Positions 1 through 8,121 of a stretch of DNA of 64,000 nt are shown here, piece by piece. Where the stretch lies: assembly GCF_013394385.1 (NCBI RefSeq), contig NZ_AP022834.1, forward strand, positions 496,001 through 560,000, in the 5' to 3' direction. The translations under genes and the position numbers were made by a program. Source of the stretch: Kocuria sp. TGY1127_2 (GTDB lineage: Bacteria; Actinomycetota; Actinomycetes; Actinomycetales; Micrococcaceae). The notes beneath the pieces were generated by a model, which made no database searches, was not told the origin of the DNA, and was given only the letters and a program-made list of their open reading frames with translations. Within the stretch, counting starts at the first letter, position 1; every line of letters begins with the position of its first letter.

Positions 1-251
1 GTGTGACCCCTCCTTTCACTCGTTCTCATTGTTCCCTGCTGATACCTTGGTGAGTGAATGAGGTCACCGCTGGTGTTTGTTGCGATGCGGAGGACTCCCG
101 ACGCCTATTCTCGTCCCGAAATCGTGAAGGATCGAAAAACAGGCTTCTGACTAGGAGCTATTTGGTACGGTGTTGTTATGTTTGACGCCAGCCAGTTCGA
201 GGGGGAGCTTGTCGCGTCGTCGTCATGCGAAGAACTTGACGGACGCGCCTA
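1..251. other. Intergenic region upstream of the carotenoid operon
   Basis: No gene of normal length is visible here. A 24-codon open frame starts at the ATG at 178 and ends at a TAA at 250-252 that overlaps the ATG of the first cyclase gene (TAATG), so it could couple translation, but it has no convincing ribosome binding site at the right distance. No crtB or crtI reading frame enters from the left edge, because the frames contain stops within the first 150 bases. An inverted repeat GGTGA/TCACC sits near 49-68. I cannot assign a promoter with confidence. Confidence 0.4.
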
Positions 252-608
252 ATGGCCGAGTGGACTTACGTCGTCGTCCTGGTGCTGTGCCTCGCGCTCA
301 CGTTTCCCTTGGAATTCGTTTTCCGACTCAAGGTCTACCGAAGTCCGCTTCGATTGATCCTCTCGTTGCTTCCGGTCGTCATCATCTTTTCCATCTGGGA
401 CGCCGTGGCAGTCGCCCGGGGGTATTGGACCTATGACCCTGTGCAGACATTGGGAATCGACCTCTTGGGTGCCCTGCCGCTTGAGGAAGTTGCCTTCTTC
501 GTTGCCATTCCCATTTGTGCGATTCTCACCTTTGAAGCGATCGGGAGAGTCCTTGAACTCATCCGTCGGCTGATAGCCCGCCGGAAAGGTGGCGGCGACC
601 GTGCTTGA
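252..608 (+). CDS. crtYc: Lycopene cyclase subunit, CrtYc/CrtYe type
   Basis: This 118-residue membrane protein is one half of the actinobacterial heterodimeric lycopene cyclase, which closes the end rings of lycopene in the membrane. It has three predicted membrane segments (about 4-24, 33-52 and 73-95) and the family motif PLEEVAFF near residues 77-84. The short length is normal for a split cyclase subunit. It overlaps the start of the partner gene and is the first of five co-directional carotenoid genes. C50 epsilon-cyclase subunits (CrtYe) are similar, but the adjoining crtU-type gene and the lack of a crtEb gene favour a beta-cyclase forming beta-carotene. The ATG at 252 overlaps an upstream TAA. 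Confidence 0.85.
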   Translation: MAEWTYVVVLVLCLALTFPLEFVFRLKVYRSPLRLILSLLPVVIIFSIWDAVAVARGYWTYDPVQTLGIDLLGALPLEEVAFFVAIPICAILTFEAIGRVLELIRRLIARRKGGGDRA

Positions 609-966
609 ATACACCATCGGAACCGTTCTGACGATGTTGGTCGTCGTCGCTCTTGAGCTGTTTTGGCTCAGAACGGGCATCTTCCGCACCGTGAAGTACT
701 GGCTCTCGATCATCGTGATGGTTTCTTTCCAGATCCCGATGGATGGTTTCCTGACCCGTCTGTCGAATCCGATCGTGCGGTATGCACCGGACGAATTCTT
801 GGGGATTCGCTGGCCGTTCGACATTCCGATCGAGGATTTCGGTTTCGGATTCGCCGTCATCACATTGACCCTGATGCTATGGACCTCTCGGAGCGGCTCA
901 TCTCGCTCAGCACGCCCAGGCTCACGAGAAGAGGAAGCGGCACATGACCCCCACCATTCGCGATAA
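601..966 (+). CDS. crtYd: Lycopene cyclase subunit, CrtYd/CrtYf type
   Basis: Second subunit of the heterodimeric lycopene cyclase, about 121 residues, with three hydrophobic segments and the conserved motif IPIEDFGFGF near the C-terminal third. I chose the GTG at 601 because GGAAAGGTGG at 583-592 gives a well spaced ribosome binding site; a GTG at 589 in the same frame is too close to that site. The gene overlaps the upstream subunit by 8 bases and the downstream crtU-type gene by 23 bases, so the three are almost certainly translated from one message. The C-terminal tail after the last membrane segment is Ser/Arg rich. Confidence 0.83.
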   Translation: MLEYTIGTVLTMLVVVALELFWLRTGIFRTVKYWLSIIVMVSFQIPMDGFLTRLSNPIVRYAPDEFLGIRWPFDIPIEDFGFGFAVITLTLMLWTSRSGSSRSARPGSREEEAAHDPHHSR

Positions 967-2530
967 GCACGCACAACGAATTGAGGCGACCCCCGGAACC
1001 CTGGGTCCCGACGCCGAGCGGCATGTCCTGGTCATTGGCGGAGGGATAGCCGGCTTGTCCGCCGCGACGGGCTTGGCCGAAAGAGGCATCCACGTCACTG
1101 TGGCCGAGCCGCAGCTCCAGCTCGGCGGTCGCGTGAGGTCGTGGACTGTCGAGGGGGCCTCGGGCACGGTCACCATGAGCCGGGGCTTCCACGCGTTCTT
1201 CCGGCAGTACTACAACTTGCGTTCCCTCTTGGAACGGATACCGTCCAAGAGCCCGAGTCCGTTGCGTGCCGTTCCCGACTACCCTCTGCGTTCCTCGGAC
1301 GGACTGGCCGATTCCTTCGCGAAGATCCCCCGCACTCCTCCCTGGAGTTTCATCGGATTCGTGGTGCAGAGTCCGAGCTTTCGCGCCCGAGATCTGCTCG
1401 GGGTGGATCTGGACGCCGCTCTGTCACTTCTGGACGTCGATTTCCCGGAAACCTACCGTCAACATGATGGCCAGAGCGCCCAGGATTTCCTGGACCGCCT
1501 GGGCTTTCCTGAGCGAGCCCGTCATCTTGCCCTAGAAGTCTTTGCGCGCAGTTTCTTCGCCAAGCCCACGGAATTCGCGGCGGGGGAAATGCTGGCCATG
1601 TTCCACACCTATTTCCTGGGATCATCCGAAGGGCTGCTTTTCGACACGGCTTCCGACGATTTCGATACGGCACTCTGGTCACCGCTGCGGGATTATTTGT
1701 CCGGGCTGGGCGTTCAATGGCGCGGGACCAGCGTCGAATCCTTGGACATGAAGTCCCAGGGGGCGAGGGCTCTGATGGGCGACGGTACGAGCGAGGACTA
1801 CGACGCCGTCGTGCTCGCGGCAGGCCCTGCCGCGACGCGTCGCTTGGGCACGGAGACCACGGGGATCGATGCCCCTCAATGGTTCGATCGGATGCGCGGT
1901 ATTCGACAGGCGCCGCCCTTTGCCGTGTGGAGGTTATGGCTGGACCGGCCGGTCGGGTCGAATCGTCCCGCGTTCCTCGGAACGACCGGGTTCGGGCCGC
2001 TGGATAACGTGAGCGTCCTTGAACGCTTCGAGACAGGAGCGGCGCGCTGGTCCGAAGAACACGGTGGCAGCGTCGTCGAGCTACACGCATATGCGCTTGA
2101 CGAGCCCGTGGACGAGCCATCTCTTCAGCGCAGGCTCCGGGACGAGCTCTCACGGGTCTACCCGGAGACGCGCACCGCTTCGATCATGGACGATGTGCTC
2201 CTCATCGAGAACGACTGTCCGTTGGTCGGCCTCGAGCCCTGGGAGGACCGCCCAGAAGTTCGGACTCCACATCCGTCCCTCGTGCTGGCGGGAGACACGA
2301 TTCGGTGCGAATATCCCGTCGCTCTAATGGAGCGGGCCGCGACCACGGGGTGGCAAGCGGCGAATGCCCTCCTGGAAGGTTGGGCGGTTCAGGGACACGA
2401 GCTGTGGACCCCGCCGTTGGCTTCCCGGCACGCTTATCCGCGGACACTGAGAAAACTACTGGATTCCGGCCGACGAGCACGTCGTCTCGTGACCCGAGGC
2501 AGGCCACGCTCTCGGGGAGGTGACGCATAG
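944..2530 (+). CDS. crtU: FAD-dependent carotenoid desaturase/methyltransferase, CrtU type
   Basis: A 528-residue flavoprotein of the phytoene dehydrogenase/amine oxidase superfamily. The dinucleotide-binding motif GGGIAGLSAATGL is at about 32-44, followed by LGGRVRSW, and the segment RGFHAFFRQYYNLR is characteristic of CrtU, the beta-carotene desaturase/methylase that turns beta-ionone rings into aromatic phi-rings to give isorenieratene. A second FAD contact region lies near the C-terminus (LVLAGDTIRCEYPVALMERA). Length matches known CrtU proteins (about 510-530). It follows the two cyclase genes, whose product it would use. The alternative, another carotenoid oxidoreductase of the same superfamily, is less likely given the motif and the neighbours. 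Confidence 0.8.
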   Translation: MTPTIRDKHAQRIEATPGTLGPDAERHVLVIGGGIAGLSAATGLAERGIHVTVAEPQLQLGGRVRSWTVEGASGTVTMSRGFHAFFRQYYNLRSLLERIPSKSPSPLRAVPDYPLRSSDGLADSFAKIPRTPPWSFIGFVVQSPSFRARDLLGVDLDAALSLLDVDFPETYRQHDGQSAQDFLDRLGFPERARHLALEVFARSFFAKPTEFAAGEMLAMFHTYFLGSSEGLLFDTASDDFDTALWSPLRDYLSGLGVQWRGTSVESLDMKSQGARALMGDGTSEDYDAVVLAAGPAATRRLGTETTGIDAPQWFDRMRGIRQAPPFAVWRLWLDRPVGSNRPAFLGTTGFGPLDNVSVLERFETGAARWSEEHGGSVVELHAYALDEPVDEPSLQRRLRDELSRVYPETRTASIMDDVLLIENDCPLVGLEPWEDRPEVRTPHPSLVLAGDTIRCEYPVALMERAATTGWQAANALLEGWAVQGHELWTPPLASRHAYPRTLRKLLDSGRRARRLVTRGRPRSRGGDA

Positions 2531-2603
2531 CCGTGCGGCGCACGATCCGTGCCCCCAACGGGGACCGGACATAATCCTGAACCATGAACCACACGGAAGA
2601 ACA

Positions 2604-3707
2604 ATGAACTCAGCGTCACCGACCACCGGCTCAGGCCAAAGGCAAAAAAGTGGGATCCCCGTGAACGACGGGGACCTCGAGGCCGTCGACCGGCGCCTCA
2701 AAGAAGTTCTCACGGCCGCCGCCCGGAAGGTGCCCTCGATGACGGGTCCCTTCAAGGACCTCTTTGACTGCATGGAAGCCATGGCGCTCAACGGCAAGAA
2801 AGTACGCCCCCTCCTGCTCCTCCGCGCATTCCACGACTTGGGCGGAGAGGATACTGGGGAAGCCGTGGAAGCCGCCTGCGCCTCGGAGCTTCTCCATCTC
2901 GCGCTTCTTGCGCACGACGACGTCATCGACGGGGACTTGTTCCGACGTGGGGCGCCGAATATCTATGGTCGATTCCACGCTGACGCCTCCGCACGGGGAA
3001 GCTCCGCTCAGGAAGCGGAAACCTGGGGCAAGGCCTCCGCGATCCTGGCCGGTGACATCCTTTTGTCTCTCGCTCAAGGCCTTCTCTCGCGCCTCGATGT
3101 GCCCGAAGAGCGGCGCTTGTTGACCTTGGATATGTACGACGAGGCCATTCTTCGCAGTGCCGGGGGAGAACACGCTGACGTGTGGCTCACCATGGCGGCT
3201 CGAACGCCGTCTACTTCCAGCATTCTCGGGATGATGAAGGACAAGACCGCGGTCTATTCCTTCGAACTGCCCCTTCGGGTCGGTGCGGTTCTCGCCGGGG
3301 CTGATCCGCGGCTCACCGAGTCGCTCGCACGAATCGGCGGGGACCTGGGGTCCATTTATCAGTTGCGGGACGATCTTCTGGGTGTTTTCGGCAACGAGTC
3401 GAGAACCGGCAAATCCGTGATGTCGGATCTGAGGGAAGGCAAGCAGACACTTCTGGTTGCTTTCGCTCGATCACATGAGGCGTGGAGCGCGGCCGAGCCG
3501 TATTTCGGCAATCCCGACCTGCGTCCCGAGGACGCGGAGACGATCCGTGAGGCTTTGCTGGCCTCCGGAGCCCGTGATCGCGTTGAGCAGTTGATCCACG
3601 ACGCCGCGTGTTCTCTGGAGAAACGTATCGCCTCCTCCGGGGCTCCGAGCGCCCTCGTCGCGACCCTCACCGACATGACCAGGTACAGCGCCTCGAGGGT
3701 TTCATGA
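2604..3707 (+). CDS. crtE: Polyprenyl (geranylgeranyl) diphosphate synthase
   Basis: A trans-isoprenyl diphosphate synthase of 367 residues that would supply geranylgeranyl diphosphate for carotenoids. The first aspartate-rich motif DDVID lies at about 105-109 and the second motif region QLRDDLLG at about 253-260, with DDxxG in place of DDxxD, a variant common in actinobacterial IdsA/CrtE proteins. GKKVRPLLLL near residue 64 is the usual IPP-binding arginine segment. The ATG at 2604 is chosen because CGGAAGA lies just before it; the frame stays open back to 2520, but that extension overlaps crtU and does not look like family sequence. The stop overlaps the next start (ATGA). Confidence 0.85.
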   Translation: MNSASPTTGSGQRQKSGIPVNDGDLEAVDRRLKEVLTAAARKVPSMTGPFKDLFDCMEAMALNGKKVRPLLLLRAFHDLGGEDTGEAVEAACASELLHLALLAHDDVIDGDLFRRGAPNIYGRFHADASARGSSAQEAETWGKASAILAGDILLSLAQGLLSRLDVPEERRLLTLDMYDEAILRSAGGEHADVWLTMAARTPSTSSILGMMKDKTAVYSFELPLRVGAVLAGADPRLTESLARIGGDLGSIYQLRDDLLGVFGNESRTGKSVMSDLREGKQTLLVAFARSHEAWSAAEPYFGNPDLRPEDAETIREALLASGARDRVEQLIHDAACSLEKRIASSGAPSALVATLTDMTRYSASRVS

Positions 3708-4933
3708 CGTTTTCGGAACGTGATGCCTCCAGGGCGGACGAGAACCAGAGGTGGGCCAGGCCTGCAGACGAGCCGCGGTGCCCGGTACATGGGCTACGGC
3801 GCGAGAAATATCGCGTGGTGGTCGGGTCCTATGATGCGGCCCGTGGATTCCTGCGGGCCGGGCGCGCATCACTTCAAGCGGGCTTCACCGCCGAACGGAT
3901 TCCGGATCGACTGTTTCGCAGACGTCCGCTCCTCATCTCGGACGGGGAACTGCACGACCAACAACGCCGCGAATTGGCACGATTCTTCGCCCCCGCGACG
4001 ATCGACAAGCGCTACACCGCGGACATCGACGCAAAAGCTTCAGCTGCGATTGACGCGTTGGTGAGCCGCGGAACGTTCCGCCTTGATGACGTCAGCCTCC
4101 ATTACTCGGTCGCCGTCGCGGCGGAGATCGTTGGCCTCACGGCTTCGTCAACACGCGGGCTCGCACGGAGGCTTGAATTGTTCTTCCGCCAACCGCCCGC
4201 GGACTATTCCCTCCCTGACCTGGGGCGGCGTCGTCGGGACTGGGCGCTGGCAGCGGTCCGGGGGCTGCGCGCGGTCGCCGCCCTGTACATCTGGGACGTT
4301 GCGCCGGCTATCTCACAGCACCGGCGCAATCCTCAGCCCGACGTGATGGGCCATCTCATGAGCTCCGGAGCCAGCCGCTTCGACATCCTGGTCGAGTCCA
4401 TGACCTACGGGACCGCTGGAATGGTCACGACCCGCGAGTTCATGGTGATGGCCTGTTGGCATATGCTGCGCGACCCAGAACTGCGGGGCCGCTACGTTGC
4501 AGCCAACCGGCCGGAGCGAGAACGAATGCTGCGAGAGATCATTCGTCTCGAACCTGTTGTGGGCCATCTCTACCGCAGGGTTGTTTCCGAGGAAGAGGCG
4601 CCCGAGGGTTTTGCGAACGGTGACCTCGTGGACATCGACGTCCGAGCGGTCAACGTCGATCCGGAACTGGCCGGCGAATGCCCGTTCGCGATAGACCCCG
4701 ACCGAGGCACGGGCGGGGCCAAGGCCGCCGGAATGAGTTTCGGAGCCGGTTCGCACAAATGCCCGGGTGAGAATTTGGCCATTCGGGAGACGGACGCTCT
4801 GCTGATCCGGCTCTTGGCCCTCGATCCCGAGATCGTGCAGGAGCCGGTGGTCGAATGGGACTCTGTGATTGCCGGCTATCGGCTCCGGGGTCTCGTCCTC
4901 AACGTCGGAGGCCGTGCGCGGGAAGAGGCCTAG
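3704..4933 (+). CDS. Cytochrome P450, probable carotenoid hydroxylase
   Basis: A 409-residue soluble bacterial P450. The heme-cysteine loop FGAGSHKCPG places the axial Cys at about 353, the ExxR motif reads EIIR at about 278-281, and the I-helix has AGMVTT at about 238-243. The ATG at 3704 overlaps the crtE stop by four bases and has GAGGG upstream. A P450 next to crtU is known from Brevibacterium, where it is linked to formation of 3,3'-dihydroxyisorenieratene; by position this protein probably hydroxylates the aromatic end rings. The I-helix has Gly-Met-Val before Thr-Thr instead of the more usual acidic residue. No ferredoxin gene is adjacent, so redox partners must come from elsewhere. 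Confidence 0.85.
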   Translation: MTFSERDASRADENQRWARPADEPRCPVHGLRREKYRVVVGSYDAARGFLRAGRASLQAGFTAERIPDRLFRRRPLLISDGELHDQQRRELARFFAPATIDKRYTADIDAKASAAIDALVSRGTFRLDDVSLHYSVAVAAEIVGLTASSTRGLARRLELFFRQPPADYSLPDLGRRRRDWALAAVRGLRAVAALYIWDVAPAISQHRRNPQPDVMGHLMSSGASRFDILVESMTYGTAGMVTTREFMVMACWHMLRDPELRGRYVAANRPERERMLREIIRLEPVVGHLYRRVVSEEEAPEGFANGDLVDIDVRAVNVDPELAGECPFAIDPDRGTGGAKAAGMSFGAGSHKCPGENLAIRETDALLIRLLALDPEIVQEPVVEWDSVIAGYRLRGLVLNVGGRAREEA

Positions 4934-4938
4934 GCCTC
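4925..4938. repeat. Palindrome containing both convergent stop codons
   Basis: GAGGCCTAGGCCTC is a perfect 14-base palindrome. The central CTAG supplies the TAG stop of the P450 gene on the plus strand and of the DedA gene on the minus strand, so both proteins end in Glu-Ala. There is no T-tract, so it is not a standard terminator. Confidence 0.8.
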
Positions 4939-5658
4939 GGAATTGCCGTTGGTGTCGTTGCTCGATGAAGCCTCGCGACGCTGGGCTTTCTTACGTTCGC
5001 GCATGACCTCGATCGCGATGGGAATGACGGAAACGAGAACCAGGACGATGACGATCATGTCGACGTTGTCGCGGATCCACGTGACGTTTCCCAGCCAGAC
5101 TCCCGCGAAAGTCAGCAAGAAGCACCAGAGCAACGCACCCGAGATATTCCACTTGGCGAAGTCGGCATAGCGATATTTGGCCATTCCCGCGGTCAAAGGA
5201 ACGAAGGTGCGCACGATCGGCACGAATCGCGCCAAGACCAGGGCTTTGCCGCCGTAACGGTTGAAGAAGTTGTGCGCGCGATCCAGATTCTCGTAATTGA
5301 GAATTTTCCCGTGCTGGGAGAATATCTTGCGTCCGAAGTAGTGGCCGAGCATGTACCCGACCTGGTCGCCCAGGATCGCTGCGATGCTCACGCAGACCAA
5401 CAGAATCCAGAGATTCAATCCGAGCTGCTCGTGAAGAAGGCCGGTTGTGAAAAGGAGAGAGTCGCCCGGCAAGAATGGGAAGAGCACCCCTGATTCGATG
5501 AAGATGATCAGACTCACGAGTCCCAGAACCCAGGGGCCCGCATTGGCCAGAACATCTTCGAGGTTGAACCCCAGAAGACCGAGACTCGGGGTCGGCAGTG
5601 CACTCAGCGCGTGGAGGTGCTGGGGCATCTGAATGCTGAGGTCCGCAATGGCTGACAT
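4930..5658 (-). CDS. DedA family membrane protein
   Basis: A 242-residue polytopic membrane protein of the DedA/VTT (SNARE-associated) family, whose members act in lipid flipping and membrane homeostasis. The N-terminal FIESGVLFPFLPGDSLLF segment and the later RFVPIVRTFVPLTAGMAKY segment are the two signature regions; the conserved glycine, arginines and prolines are present. Four to five hydrophobic helices are visible. The start has AAGGTAG upstream. The gene converges on the P450 gene and the two overlap by four bases at their stops. The C-terminus is charged (RERKKAQRREA). The transported or flipped substrate cannot be told from sequence. Confidence 0.85.
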   Translation of the reverse strand: MSAIADLSIQMPQHLHALSALPTPSLGLLGFNLEDVLANAGPWVLGLVSLIIFIESGVLFPFLPGDSLLFTTGLLHEQLGLNLWILLVCVSIAAILGDQVGYMLGHYFGRKIFSQHGKILNYENLDRAHNFFNRYGGKALVLARFVPIVRTFVPLTAGMAKYRYADFAKWNISGALLWCFLLTFAGVWLGNVTWIRDNVDMIVIVLVLVSVIPIAIEVMRERKKAQRREASSSNDTNGNSEA

Positions 5659-5811
5659 GAAGCTACCTTGTATCGAATCGAGGGGAACGCAGGCTTCAGT
5701 CTACTGTAGGGAACCTGTGTGCCGACTGTGGGCCGGTTCGTGAAGCTCCTGGGGCGGGGGCTTGTCCACAGGCGCGTTCGGGAGGGTTCTCGGACCTGCC
5801 AGACTGGATGC

Positions 5812-8052
5812 ATGACCGTTGCACCTTCCGCCTCAGAACTCTACGATCGCGCTCGGCAGCATCTTCGTGCCTTGACCGGAAACGAGGAAGCTAATTTCCA
5901 CCCAGGTCAGTTCGAATCCATCCGCGCTCTCGTGCAGGATCGTGCACGAGCTCTCGTGGTTCAGCGCACCGGCTGGGGCAAATCTGCCGTTTACTTCATC
6001 TCGTCATTGCTCATGAGGGAACTCGGCGGGGGCCCGGCGCTCATCATCTCCCCCTTGCTCGCCTTGATGAGAGACCAAGTCTCGGCCGCCGAACGAGCCG
6101 GTGTGCGGGCGGCCGCAGTGAATTCGGCCAACGCCACCGAATGGAACGAGATCCGTGACCATATTCGAGCAGGCGAACTCGATGTCCTGCTGGTCAGTCC
6201 GGAGCGTTTGAATAACCCCCGGTTCCGTGACGAGTGGATGCCCACATTGATGAATACGTGCTCCCTTCTGGTGATCGACGAGGCACATTGCATCTCGGAC
6301 TGGGGGCACGATTTCCGCCCCGATTACCGGAGAATCAAGGATGTGATCGGCGGCTTGCCTCAGTCGGTGCCGGTCTTGGCGACCACGGCCACGGCCAATG
6401 AGCGAGTGGTAACGGATGTACAGGAGCAGTTGGATGTCAACGCCCAACGGCCTCTCGGGTCCCGGGAAACCGAACATCCCCTAGGACCTGGGGAGAACGC
6501 AGTGACCACGCAGTCGCCGGCCGGATCAACCAAGCCAGCGGATGGCGTCTTCACTCTCAGGGGGCCGCTGTCCCGAGAAAGCCTGCGTCTGGGCGTGCTG
6601 ACTCTGCCGGACAACGCATCGCGTATCGCCTGGCTGATCGAGCACTTGAAAGATTTGCCCGGCAGCGGAATCGTTTACGCACTGACCGTTTCCGCAGCAG
6701 AAGACACCGCCCGGATCCTGAGCGAGTCCGGTTACCACGTCAGGGCCTACACCGGACGTACGGATACGGTCGAGCGCGAAGCGGCCGAGGAAGAGCTCAA
6801 GGCCAATAAGGTCAAGGCCCTCGTCGCTACCAGTGCGCTGGGAATGGGCTTTGATAAACCGGATCTGGGGTTCGTGGTTCACCTCGGTGCGCCTTCATCC
6901 CCGGTCGCCTATTATCAGCAAGTTGGCCGCGCAGGTCGCGCGACGGACAGTGCGGACGTCCTCCTGCTGCCCGGGCGGGAGGACCCGGAGATCTGGAAGT
7001 ACTTCGCCACCGCGTCCATGCCCACGCGGGAGAATGCGGAGGCCATTCTGGATGCCTTGGGAAAATCCTCGGGCGCCCTGTCCGTCGCGGCCCTGGAATC
7101 GGCGGTCAACGTCAAGCGGACCTCGTTGGAACTCTTGCTGAAAGTCCTCGCGGTAGAGGACGCCGTCGAGCGGACGCAGGGAGGGTGGACAGCAACGGGA
7201 AGGCCGTGGAGCTACGATGCTGAACGGTACGAGCGCATTGCCGAGGCTCGGCGCCGGGAACAAGACGCCATGCTGGACTACGAGGCCGGACGGATGTGCC
7301 GCATGCAGTTCCTGGCCGATCAGCTTGACGACCGGACCGCACGCCCTTGTGGACGATGCGATGTCTGCGCCAGTCCCTGGTACCCCGAGAATGTGGACGA
7401 AGAGGCATCCCGTCGAGCCAAGCACGGCCTGATCCGCGTGGGCGTTCCGGTCGAACCTCGGGCTCAGTGGCCCAGCGGGTTGCCCAAACTCGGAATCGAT
7501 CACAAAGGCAAAATCCCCGAGGACGAGCGGTTTCACAGAGGGCGGGCCTTGGCGCGGCTCACCGACCTCGGTTGGGGCAACCGCCTGCGTGAGGTATTTG
7601 TGCGTGACGAAAGAGGAGCCCCGATCGACACCGAGGTTCCCGCAGATTTGGGCAAGGCATGCGTCGCGGTCTTGGCCGAGTGGGACTGGTCCGTCCGCCC
7701 AGCCGGAGTCGTCTCCATCCCGTCGACCACCAGACCCCGTCTGACCGGATCGCTGGCGCGTGGCCTGGCTGAGGCCGGCAGGCTTCCGTACCTGGGGGAG
7801 CTCGATCTCGCACCTGATGCCGCCACATCATCCGGACAAGGAGGCGGCAACAGCGCATTCTCCGTTGCGGCCATATGGGGCAGGTTCCACGTGGGGCCAG
7901 AACTTGCGGATCGGATCCGCGATCTGAATGGTCCGGTCCTCCTAGTCGATGACCTCATCGATTCCCGCTGGACTATGACCATCGCCGCTAGGGAGGTTCG
8001 CCGCGCGGGTGCGAGCGGAGTCCTACCGTTTGCCCTCGCATTGCAGGGGTGA
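5812..8052 (+). CDS. recQ: RecQ-family DNA helicase with C-terminal phosphoribosyltransferase-like domain
   Basis: A superfamily 2 helicase of about 746 residues. Walker A (RTGWGKS, 52-58), DEAH (156-159) and the following CISDWGHDFRPDYRRI are typical of RecQ; motif VI-like YYQQVGRAGR and a Cys cluster ending PCGRCDVC follow. About the last 130 residues are not helicase: they end with VLLVDDLIDSRWT (about 709-721), which matches the PRPP loop of type I phosphoribosyltransferases, so the protein is a fusion. HRDC is not evident. The start at 5812 is chosen because a -10-like CAGACT lies six bases upstream, suggesting a leaderless transcript; a GTG at 5719 would add 31 residues without family character. 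Role: recombination repair and fork restart. Confidence 0.85.
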   Translation: MTVAPSASELYDRARQHLRALTGNEEANFHPGQFESIRALVQDRARALVVQRTGWGKSAVYFISSLLMRELGGGPALIISPLLALMRDQVSAAERAGVRAAAVNSANATEWNEIRDHIRAGELDVLLVSPERLNNPRFRDEWMPTLMNTCSLLVIDEAHCISDWGHDFRPDYRRIKDVIGGLPQSVPVLATTATANERVVTDVQEQLDVNAQRPLGSRETEHPLGPGENAVTTQSPAGSTKPADGVFTLRGPLSRESLRLGVLTLPDNASRIAWLIEHLKDLPGSGIVYALTVSAAEDTARILSESGYHVRAYTGRTDTVEREAAEEELKANKVKALVATSALGMGFDKPDLGFVVHLGAPSSPVAYYQQVGRAGRATDSADVLLLPGREDPEIWKYFATASMPTRENAEAILDALGKSSGALSVAALESAVNVKRTSLELLLKVLAVEDAVERTQGGWTATGRPWSYDAERYERIAEARRREQDAMLDYEAGRMCRMQFLADQLDDRTARPCGRCDVCASPWYPENVDEEASRRAKHGLIRVGVPVEPRAQWPSGLPKLGIDHKGKIPEDERFHRGRALARLTDLGWGNRLREVFVRDERGAPIDTEVPADLGKACVAVLAEWDWSVRPAGVVSIPSTTRPRLTGSLARGLAEAGRLPYLGELDLAPDAATSSGQGGGNSAFSVAAIWGRFHVGPELADRIRDLNGPVLLVDDLIDSRWTMTIAAREVRRAGASGVLPFALALQG

Positions 8053-8121
8053 GAGCCGAATCCGAGGGTCAGCGCGAGGACACACCATGAGAAGGCGCAT
8101 TCAGCCGACCGGAGCGCGGAA

